Below the pieces are notes generated by a model. It saw nothing but the letters and a program-made list of their open reading frames with translations, was not told the origin of the DNA and ran no database searches. Shown one piece after another: positions 1 through 5,598 of a DNA stretch of 6,569 bases (within the stretch, counting starts at the first letter, position 1; each line of letters opens with the position of its first letter). This DNA is from an uncultured Bacteroidaceae bacterium (GTDB taxonomy: Bacteria; Bacteroidota; Bacteroidia; Bacteroidales; Bacteroidaceae): NCBI GenBank assembly GCA_934364765.1, contig CAKRMO010000065.1:1-6569 (forward strand). The letters are read 5' to 3'. The position numbers and the translations under genes were made by a program.

Positions 1-270
1 CTGCTTGACCGCGTAACGGTAAACCCCAAGGACATCACCGCAAAGGAAAACCTTGTTTGCAAATATGGCGGTTTTGCCAATTTTGAAGGGAAGCAGTTCC
101 CCACCTTGATAAGCCTTGAAGCAAAAGGCGGGAAGCACGACATAAACATGACTATTGACTTGAGCCGCCTGTCGGACAACGCAAAATGGGAAACCCGCAC
201 AAAAGTGCCTTCAAGCTACAAGCAGCGTTCCATAGACGAAGTAATGAGAAAACTCTCCGCAATACAATGA
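1..270 (+). CDS. DUF4292 family protein, C-terminal part (5' end outside window)
   Basis: The reading frame is open from base 1 and stops at TGA 268-270, giving the last 89 residues of a longer protein. The fragment is rich in alternating hydrophobic and polar residues (for example FPTLISLEAKG and DINMTIDLSRL), which suggests beta strands. It ends with a short helical tail (SIDEVMRKLSAIQ). This pattern, and its position directly before an envC homologue, match the Bacteroidota DUF4292 family, which I recall as LolA/LolB-like envelope proteins, usually lipoproteins of about 250 residues. The signal sequence would lie upstream and cannot be checked. The stop codon overlaps the next start as ATGA, so the two genes are probably translationally coupled. 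The biochemical role is unknown; a link to outer-membrane or envelope maintenance is inferred from context only. Confidence 0.75.
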   Translation: MLDRVTVNPKDITAKENLVCKYGGFANFEGKQFPTLISLEAKGGKHDINMTIDLSRLSDNAKWETRTKVPSSYKQRSIDEVMRKLSAIQ

Positions 271-1658
271 GCTGCCGCCGCATAATTCTTTTCCTCGCCG
301 TGTTGTGCATGGCGTTCCACGATGTCTGCGCACAGAGCAACAAGGAAATAAACAAGCTGAAGTCGCAGCGTGCCACATTGCAGAAAAAGATAACGCAGAA
401 CGAAGGGATGCTGAAATCCCTGAAAAAGGACGTGCGCTCGCAGTTGAGCAACCTGAAAGTCCTCAATGGACAGATAAGCACCCAGAAGAAGTATGTTGAC
501 GCTATCTCGGCCGATGTGAATGCGCTCGATGGCAGGATTTCCGTATTGAAAACCCAGCTCGACACTCTGAAGTCTGAATTGGAGCTTCGCAAAAAGCATT
601 ACCGCCGCGCCATGCTCTACCTATACCGCAACCGGAACACGCAAAACAAACTGATGTTCATATTCTCTGCCGACAACTTCACGCAGATGCTGCGCCGTTT
701 GAGGTATGTAAGGGAATATGCCAGGTATCAGCGCGTGCAGGGGGAACTCGTGAAAAGGAAGCAAGACCAAGTTGACGCCAAACATACGGAAGTGGTGAAA
801 GCGCGCGACCAAAAGAATGTATTGCTTAGCGAGGGCATCACAGAGCAAAGCAAGCTGGAGGGCCAGCACGCCGAACGCACAAAGATTGTTGACGGTTTGC
901 AGAAAAAACAGCGTCAGGTGCAAAGTGCCATAAAGGCGGACAAGAAACGCTATTCCTCGCTTAACTCAAAAATAGACGCATTAATCCAGCAGCAAATCTT
1001 GGCGGAAAAGAAACGCCGCGAGGAGGCCCGGAAGCGCGAGCTGGAGCGGCAGAAGAAAATCGCCGAACAGAAAGCCCGCGAGGAGGCACGCCGCAAACAG
1101 TTGGCGGCACAAGGCGAAAAAGAAGGCAAAAGCAACAGGCAGGACGCGAAAAAAAGCGGGGAAGAAAAGTATGTCTCTGCACGCACTTCCAAACAAAGTG
1201 TGGAGGATATGAAGATTTTCAAAATGGAAGAGGCCGACCGCGCACTGTCAAACGATTTTGCCGCCAACAAGGGAAGGCTGCCGATGCCTATTTCGGGCGG
1301 GTATATGATTACGCAGCACTACGGAGTTCACAATGTTGACGGGCTTTCGGGCGTGCAGCTTGACAACAAGGGGATAAACATAACCGGCAGGGCGGGGGCG
1401 CAGGCACGCGCCATTTTCGACGGCGAGGTGTCGGCGGTGTTCTCGCTTGGCGGATACTCGAACGTTCTTGTGCGCCACGGAAGCTACATTTCCGTTTATT
1501 GTAACCTTTCTTCCGTTTCGGTGAGCAAAGGCCAGAAGGTGCGCACGAAACAGGCTTTGGGCGGTGTGGCGCGCGACGCATCGGGAAACTGCACACTGCA
1601 TTTCCAGCTTCGCCGTGAGACCTCAAAACTCAACCCGGAGGCGTGGCTCGCAAGATAA
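267..1658 (+). CDS. envC: EnvC-like murein hydrolase activator (coiled coil plus degenerate LytM/M23 domain)
   Basis: This 463-residue secreted protein probably activates cell-wall amidases at division. Residues 1-22 form a signal peptide (RR, then a hydrophobic core, then likely cleavage in VCA-Q). Residues about 24-110 and 157-245 are long coiled coils, separated by a conserved YLYRN...FSADNFTQMLRR segment (about 116-150). A K/R/E/A-rich stretch follows at about 244-283. The C-terminal LytM/M23 domain starts near residue 336 (GRLPMPISGG) and ends NPEAWLAR. Canonical zinc and catalytic residues are mostly replaced: HxGxD is N367-K-G-I-N371, the YxHL His is N413, and HxH is T443-L-H445. As in E. 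coli EnvC, this argues for a regulator rather than an active peptidase. The ATG at 267 was preferred over an in-frame ATG at 186 because it begins the signal peptide exactly and gives the ATGA overlap with the DUF4292 stop. The start of sufS lies 14 bases downstream. Confidence 0.88.
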   Translation: MSCRRIILFLAVLCMAFHDVCAQSNKEINKLKSQRATLQKKITQNEGMLKSLKKDVRSQLSNLKVLNGQISTQKKYVDAISADVNALDGRISVLKTQLDTLKSELELRKKHYRRAMLYLYRNRNTQNKLMFIFSADNFTQMLRRLRYVREYARYQRVQGELVKRKQDQVDAKHTEVVKARDQKNVLLSEGITEQSKLEGQHAERTKIVDGLQKKQRQVQSAIKADKKRYSSLNSKIDALIQQQILAEKKRREEARKRELERQKKIAEQKAREEARRKQLAAQGEKEGKSNRQDAKKSGEEKYVSARTSKQSVEDMKIFKMEEADRALSNDFAANKGRLPMPISGGYMITQHYGVHNVDGLSGVQLDNKGINITGRAGAQARAIFDGEVSAVFSLGGYSNVLVRHGSYISVYCNLSSVSVSKGQKVRTKQALGGVARDASGNCTLHFQLRRETSKLNPEAWLAR

Positions 1659-1672
1659 AAGCATATAATATA

Positions 1673-2887
1673 ATGTACGACATACAGCAGATAAGAAAAG
1701 ATTTCCCGATACTGTCGCGCACGGTTTACGGCAAGCCGCTTGTGTATCTTGACAACAGCGCAACAACGCAAAAGCCGCGTGCGGTGGTTGATGCCATCGC
1801 AAACGAATATTATTCGGAAAACGCCAACGTGCATCGCGGGGTGCATTTCCTTTCGCAGCAGGCAACCGAACTTCATGAGGCCGCACGTGCAAAAGTCGCC
1901 GGTTTCCTTAACGCTTCATCGCCGGCAGAGATTGTCTTCACACGCGGGGCAACCGAAGGGCTGAACCTCGTGGCTTCGTCGTTTGGCGAGGCTTTCCTGA
2001 AAGAGGGCGATGAGGTTATAGTCTCGGCAATGGAGCATCATTCCAACATTGTGCCTTGGCAGCTGCTTGAAATGCGGAAGGGAATAAAGATAAAGGTAAT
2101 TCCAATCACGGAGAATGGCGAGTTGCGCATGGACGAATACAAGAGAATGTTCAGCCCGCACACCAAAATAGTTTCCGTAACCCATGTGTCAAACGTTCTC
2201 GGAACGGTCAACCCTGCGAAGGAGATTACGGCAATCGCCCACGCGCAAAATGTGCCGGTGCTTATAGACGGGGCGCAGAGCGTGCCACATATAAAGGTGG
2301 ATGTGCAGGATATTGGCTGCGACTTCTATGCTTTCAGCGGGCACAAGGTTTACGGGCCTACGGGCATCGGCGCGCTTTACGGCAAGGCGGAATGGCTTGA
2401 AAAGCTCCCGCCTTACCAGGGCGGTGGTGAGATGATAAAGAACGTGCATTTCGGGCACACGGAGTTTGAGGACGCTCCCCTGAAGTTCGAGGCAGGCACT
2501 CCCGATTATGTTGGAAGCCATTCTCTCGCCACGGCAATAGATTATGTGGAAAAGCTCGGCATAGACAACATCGCGGCGCACGAGCACGAGCTGCTGGCAT
2601 ACGCCACAGAACGTCTTGACGCCATTCCCGGGATGCGCATCTTTGGCAGGGCGCAACGCAAATCGGCTGTCCTTTCGTTTGTGGTGGGAAACATCCACCC
2701 GCTCGACCTCGGAACGCTTCTTGACAGGCTCGGCATAGCCATACGCACCGGCCATCACTGCGCCCAGCCGCTTGTGGAAAGTCTGGGCGTTCAGAGCGTG
2801 GCGCGTGCCTCGTTCGCGCTATACAACACAAAGGAGGAAGTTGACGCTCTCGCCGACGGCATTGAAAGGGTGATGAAAATGTTTTGA
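1673..2887 (+). CDS. sufS: Cysteine desulfurase SufS, type II (PLP-dependent)
   Basis: This 404-residue cytoplasmic enzyme removes sulfur from L-cysteine to give alanine and a persulfide used for Fe-S cluster assembly by the SUF machinery. It is a class V aminotransferase-fold protein of the usual length (E. coli SufS has 406). Visible landmarks are YLDNSATTQKP near residue 25, H123 in MEHHSN, D199 and Q202 in LIDGAQS, the PLP lysine K225 in FSGHKVYGPTG, R357-T-G-H-H-C363 carrying the catalytic cysteine, and R378 in VARASFALYNT. The RTGHHCAQP motif places it in the SufS/CsdA group and not the IscS/NifS group. A GTG at 1643 would add ten residues (ARKIKAYNI...) inside the end of envC. The ATG at 1673 matches the family N-terminus (DIQQIRKDFPIL) and is preferred. 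No sufB, sufC, sufD or sufE lies in the window. Confidence 0.96.
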   Translation: MYDIQQIRKDFPILSRTVYGKPLVYLDNSATTQKPRAVVDAIANEYYSENANVHRGVHFLSQQATELHEAARAKVAGFLNASSPAEIVFTRGATEGLNLVASSFGEAFLKEGDEVIVSAMEHHSNIVPWQLLEMRKGIKIKVIPITENGELRMDEYKRMFSPHTKIVSVTHVSNVLGTVNPAKEITAIAHAQNVPVLIDGAQSVPHIKVDVQDIGCDFYAFSGHKVYGPTGIGALYGKAEWLEKLPPYQGGGEMIKNVHFGHTEFEDAPLKFEAGTPDYVGSHSLATAIDYVEKLGIDNIAAHEHELLAYATERLDAIPGMRIFGRAQRKSAVLSFVVGNIHPLDLGTLLDRLGIAIRTGHHCAQPLVESLGVQSVARASFALYNTKEEVDALADGIERVMKMF

Positions 2888-2929
2888 ACAAAATAACCTG
2901 CGCACACCATCCTGCGCGGCAAAAAATAT

Positions 2930-3253
2930 ATGGAAATGCTTCTTACAACAACACCTGCCGTTGAAGGCAGACCGGTAAATACCTATTATGGGGTTGTAAC
3001 CGGGGAAACGATAATTGGCGCAAACTTTGTGCGCGACTTTTTTGCGGGCATACGCGACATAGTGGGCGGACGCTCCAAAAGCTATGAGCGTGTGCTTCGC
3101 GAGGCTAAGGACACCGCGCTCTCCGAAATGGCGGAACAGGCGCGGCAGCTTGGCGCGAATGCCGTTGTGGGCATTGACATTGACTACGAGACTGTGGGTT
3201 CCAACGGAAGTATGCTTATGGTTTCGTGCAGCGGGACGGCGGTTTCCATCTGA
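2930..3253 (+). CDS. ybjQ: YbjQ/UPF0145 family protein (putative heavy-metal-binding domain)
   Basis: This 107-residue soluble protein is an almost full-length match to the YbjQ family. Conserved blocks are GVVTGE (21-26), [20 protein letters not shown] (30-49), [14 protein letters not shown] (74-87) and [14 protein letters not shown] (92-105). From memory these blocks are nearly the same as in E. coli YbjQ. The family is labelled putative heavy-metal-binding and its members form small ring-like oligomers, but no firm function is established. A second ATG at 2936 would give 105 residues and lines up better with the E. coli N-terminus (M-x-x-T/S-T-T-P), so the start is uncertain by two codons. 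The gene sits 42 bases after sufS; that gap contains CCTGCGC twice, 14 bases apart, and no terminator. It is 21 bases before rnhB. A role in metal handling near sufS is only an inference. Confidence 0.93.
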   Translation: MEMLLTTTPAVEGRPVNTYYGVVTGETIIGANFVRDFFAGIRDIVGGRSKSYERVLREAKDTALSEMAEQARQLGANAVVGIDIDYETVGSNGSMLMVSCSGTAVSI

Positions 3254-3274
3254 CGCATTAAGGGCTGCTTGATT

Positions 3275-3889
3275 ATGCTTGCCGAAAGGTATCATGACGT
3301 GAAGTTTGAAGCCGGCTGCGATGAGGCGGGGCGGGGCTGTCTTGCGGGAAGCGTGTTTGCGGCGGCGGTGATATTCCCCGAAGGATACGCAAACGAGGAG
3401 ATAAAAGACTCAAAAAAGCTCACGGCAAGGAAACGCTATGCCCTGCGCGAGGAAATACAGGAAAAAGCCTTGGCATGGGCGGTGGGCGAGGTTCTGCCCG
3501 AAGAGATAGACGGGATAAACATTCTCAACGCCTCCATCCTTGCCATGCACCGCGCCCTCGACAGGCTCAAGGTGCGCCCCGATGCTGTCATAGTTGACGG
3601 GAACCGCTTCAAGCCCTACGGCGGCATTCCTTGCGACACGGTGGTGAAGGGCGACGGCAAATTCCTGTCGATTGCGGCGGCGTCCATTCTCGCCAAGACC
3701 TATCGCGACGACTATATGGAGCGCATTGACAGGGAATATCCGCAATACTTGTGGCGCAAGAACAAAGGCTACCCCACCGCCGAACAGCGCGACGCCATAC
3801 GAAAATACGGAATTACAAAGTACCACCGCCGCAGTTTCACGCAGTTGCCCGCCGATGAGCCGCAGCTGCCTTTCGATTTTGAAGAATAA
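3275..3889 (+). CDS. rnhB: Ribonuclease HII
   Basis: This 204-residue cytoplasmic endonuclease cuts the RNA strand of RNA-DNA hybrids and starts removal of single ribonucleotides misplaced in DNA. The two-metal acidic site is complete: D16 and E17 in CDEAGRGCLAG, D108 in IVDGNRF, and D127 in VKGDGK. The GRG loop (19-21), the SIAAASILAKTYRD helix, NKGYPT and the late HRRSF motif (184-188) are all typical of RNase HII. Upstream in-frame TTG (3269) and ATT (3272) codons are possible, but the ATG at 3275 gives the catalytic DE at residues 16-17, the same position as in the E. coli enzyme. The C-terminus carries a short acidic, probably flexible tail ending QLPFDFEE, which resembles a sliding-clamp-binding peptide. 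ruvB starts 9 bases after the stop. Confidence 0.97.
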   Translation: MLAERYHDVKFEAGCDEAGRGCLAGSVFAAAVIFPEGYANEEIKDSKKLTARKRYALREEIQEKALAWAVGEVLPEEIDGINILNASILAMHRALDRLKVRPDAVIVDGNRFKPYGGIPCDTVVKGDGKFLSIAAASILAKTYRDDYMERIDREYPQYLWRKNKGYPTAEQRDAIRKYGITKYHRRSFTQLPADEPQLPFDFEE

Positions 3890-3898
3890 CCAAAGAAA

Positions 3899-4936
3899 AT
3901 GAGCAACGACACTTTCGACATACGCACAGAGCAGACAGGCTCGCCGTCAGAGCGCGAATACGAGAACACCCTGCGCCCCCTGAGGTTTGACGACTTTTCG
4001 GGACAGAAAAAGGTTGTTGACAATTTGCGCGTTTTCGTGGAGGCGGCGCGGCGCAGGGGCGAATCGCTCGACCACACGCTGCTGCACGGCCCGCCGGGAT
4101 TGGGAAAGACCACCCTTTCAAACATAATAGCCAACGAGCTTGGCGTGGGCTTCAAGCTCACTTCCGGTCCGGTGCTTGACAAACCGGGCGACCTTGCCGG
4201 GCTTCTCACGTCGCTCGAGCCAAACGATGTGCTTTTCATAGACGAAATCCACCGCCTTGCCCCTGTGGTGGAGGAGTATCTTTACTCTGCCATGGAGGAC
4301 TTCCGCATTGACATAATGATAGACAAAGGTCCTTCGGCACGCAGTGTGCAGATAAACCTCAATCCGTTCACGCTGATAGGCGCGACCACCCGCAGCGGTT
4401 TGCTCACAGCCCCGTTGCGCGCCCGCTTTGGCATTAACCTGCACCTTGAATACTACGATGCCCCGGTGCTGTCGCAGATTGTTGTGCGCTCGTCCCACAT
4501 TCTCAACGTGGAAATAGATGCCGATGCCGCCGGCGAGATAGCCTCGCGCAGCCGTGGCACGCCGCGTATTGCCAACGCCCTGCTGCGCCGCGTAAGGGAC
4601 TTTGCCGAAGTGAAAGGCTCGGGGCGGATAAACCTTGAAATAGCGAAGGTGGCTCTCGAGGCCCTGAACATCGACCGCTACGGTCTTGACGAAATAGACA
4701 ACAAGATACTCACAACAATCATCGACAAGTTCAAGGGCGGCCCTGTGGGCATTTCCACCATTGCAACCGCAATAGGCGAAGACCCCGGCACGGTGGAGGA
4801 GGTTTACGAGCCGTTCCTCATCAAGGAGGGCTTCATTGTGCGCACCCCGCGCGGCAGGGAGGTTACAGACCTTGCATACCGCCACCTGGGGCGTATGCCC
4901 AAACAAAATGACGGCGCACCCTCGCTTTTCGACTGA
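3899..4936 (+). CDS. ruvB: Holliday junction branch migration helicase RuvB
   Basis: This 345-residue AAA+ ATPase is the motor that, with RuvA, drives branch migration of Holliday junctions during recombination and fork repair. Its length is normal for the family. Visible motifs are Walker A GPPGLGKT (64-71), Walker [10 protein letters not shown] (112-120), sensor 1 IGATTRSG (160-167), the arginine finger R174 in PLRARFG, and sensor 2 near [12 protein letters not shown] (220-231). The C-terminal winged helix contains [16 protein letters not shown] and FIVRTPRGR and recognises DNA. The start is the only ATG at the expected place, preceded by the A-rich CAAAGAAA and no strong Shine-Dalgarno. 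The protein ends in a short tail, NDGAPSLFD. ruvA and ruvC are not in the window, so they would be encoded elsewhere. Pairing with rnhB gives a small DNA-integrity cluster. Confidence 0.98.
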   Translation: MSNDTFDIRTEQTGSPSEREYENTLRPLRFDDFSGQKKVVDNLRVFVEAARRRGESLDHTLLHGPPGLGKTTLSNIIANELGVGFKLTSGPVLDKPGDLAGLLTSLEPNDVLFIDEIHRLAPVVEEYLYSAMEDFRIDIMIDKGPSARSVQINLNPFTLIGATTRSGLLTAPLRARFGINLHLEYYDAPVLSQIVVRSSHILNVEIDADAAGEIASRSRGTPRIANALLRRVRDFAEVKGSGRINLEIAKVALEALNIDRYGLDEIDNKILTTIIDKFKGGPVGISTIATAIGEDPGTVEEVYEPFLIKEGFIVRTPRGREVTDLAYRHLGRMPKQNDGAPSLFD

Positions 4937-4967
4937 CACATCAATTACATTGCATATTGCTTGAATT

Positions 4968-5381
4968 ATGATAACATTTGCCTCCACCGAAGTGGAAATG
5001 CCCCCGCTTTCGCGCTTTGACTACCGCGAGTGGATTGGGCGTGTGGCAGCGGGCCATGGGCGCGTTGTCGGGGACGTGAACTATATGTTCTGCGACGACC
5101 CGACCATTCTCGACTACAACCGCAGGTTTCTCGGGCACGATTACTTCACAGACGTGATAACGTTCGATGACGACGAGGGGGAAACCATAAACGGCGACAT
5201 AATAATAAGCCTTGACACGGTGAGGTCGAACTCCGTGCAGTTCGGCACTTCATACGAAGACGAGCTTGACCGCGTGATAATCCACGGCATACTCCACCTG
5301 TGCGGCATAAACGACAAAGGGCCGGGAGAGCGCGAGATAATGGAGGCGGCGGAAAACGCCGCGCTCGAATTGCGCAAATAG
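4968..5381 (+). CDS. ybeY: Endoribonuclease/rRNA maturation factor YbeY
   Basis: This 137-residue UPF0054 metalloprotein acts in 16S rRNA 3' maturation and 70S ribosome quality control in bacteria where it has been studied. Family signatures are YNRRFLGHDYFTDVITF (50-66), GDIIISLDTV (76-85) and the metal motif I-I-H106-G-I-L-H110-L-C-G-I-N-D116-K. In the E. coli motif (HGSLHLLGYDH) the third ligand is His, while here the matching position is Asp. From memory this HGILHLCGIND form is standard in Bacteroidales YbeY, so it is more likely a lineage variant than a broken gene. The rest of the domain, including REIMEAAENAALELR at the C-terminus, is intact. The gene lies 31 bases after ruvB and is probably the last gene of the run, since a 217-base spacer follows. 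Confidence 0.95.
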   Translation: MITFASTEVEMPPLSRFDYREWIGRVAAGHGRVVGDVNYMFCDDPTILDYNRRFLGHDYFTDVITFDDDEGETINGDIIISLDTVRSNSVQFGTSYEDELDRVIIHGILHLCGINDKGPGEREIMEAAENAALELRK

Positions 5382-5411
5382 CTGGTTCACAAAGCAATGC
5401 CCAGCCAAGAC

Positions 5412-5513
5412 ATGTCTGTCATAATACTTTGTTTCCCAGACGCTTGCAATGGCGGAAAAAAGGTCTGATGTAGTTTTAATTATGTCTGATATAATTTTTC
5501 CTGTGTCAGACGC
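5412..5513. promoter_or_regulatory. Repeated GTCTG...CAGAC dyads upstream of terC, candidate operator/promoter region
   Basis: Two related 32-base units (5412-5443 and 5482-5513, 70 bases apart, 23 of 32 positions the same by hand count) each begin ATGTCTG, carry ATAAT at positions 10-14 and end CAGACGC. Each therefore contains a GTCTG/CAGAC inverted repeat; in the second copy it extends to GTCTGA (5484-5489) and TCAGAC (5506-5511). A third direct half-copy, GTCTGATGTAGTTTT, lies at 5463-5477, 21 bases before GTCTGATATAATTTT at 5484. The TATAAT/TAATTTTT at 5490-5499 could be a promoter -7 element (Bacteroidota consensus TAnnTTTG), but no TTTG -33 box is seen at the right distance. The repeats are seen directly; a regulatory role is inferred. 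Confidence 0.4.
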
Positions 5514-5518
5514 AGTTT

Positions 5519-5559
5519 ATTCCATATCCTTTGGAATTTTCCGGGGTTCTTGCCCCGGA
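5519..5559 (+). repeat. Two adjacent inverted repeats (potential hairpins) in the terC leader
   Basis: The first is ATTCCA (5519-5524), a 7-base loop, then TGGAAT (5532-5537). The second is T-CCGGGG (5540-5546), a TTCTTG loop, then CCCCGG-A (5553-5559), a perfect 7-base-pair GC-rich stem. They are separated by two T residues and the second ends 39 bases before the terC ATG. Neither is followed by a long T run, so they do not look like ordinary intrinsic terminators. If transcription begins upstream of 5519, both would fold in the terC 5' leader. Confidence 0.5.
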
Positions 5560-5598
5560 CCTGCACAATATGTTTAATACAACCAACATAACCATAAA

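Noticed and set aside
186..266. 27-residue N-terminal extension of EnvC from an earlier ATG
   Set aside because: It would place a charged, non-conserved segment before a complete signal peptide and overlap the DUF4292 gene by 85 bases; the ATGA overlap start is better.
1017..1087. CGCGAGGAGGC repeated 60 bases apart in envC
   Set aside because: It encodes the repeated REEAR of the charged low-complexity region and is explained by protein composition, not a DNA element.
2189..2758. Minus-strand open frame (189 codons) opposite sufS
   Set aside because: It is fully antisense to the conserved sufS coding region, with no domain signature.
4118..4987. Long minus-strand open frame (289 codons) opposite ruvB
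   Set aside because: It lies antisense to a clear ruvB, its product is rich in V, A, R and H with no recognisable motif, and it is a by-product of the codon pattern on the plus strand.
5381..5405. GCTGG...CCAGC inverted repeat just after ybeY as a terminator
   Set aside because: The stem is only 5 base pairs with a 15-base loop and no T run follows, so it is too weak to call.
5565..5580. TATGTTTA as a Bacteroidota -7 promoter box for terC
   Set aside because: It fits TAnnTTTG at all but the last base, but no TTTG -33 element lies at the usual distance and the GC-rich hairpin occupies that place.
5500..5598. yybP-ykoY manganese riboswitch
   Set aside because: It is expected before some TerC genes, but the conserved blocks of that RNA are not visible; only simple hairpins are seen.
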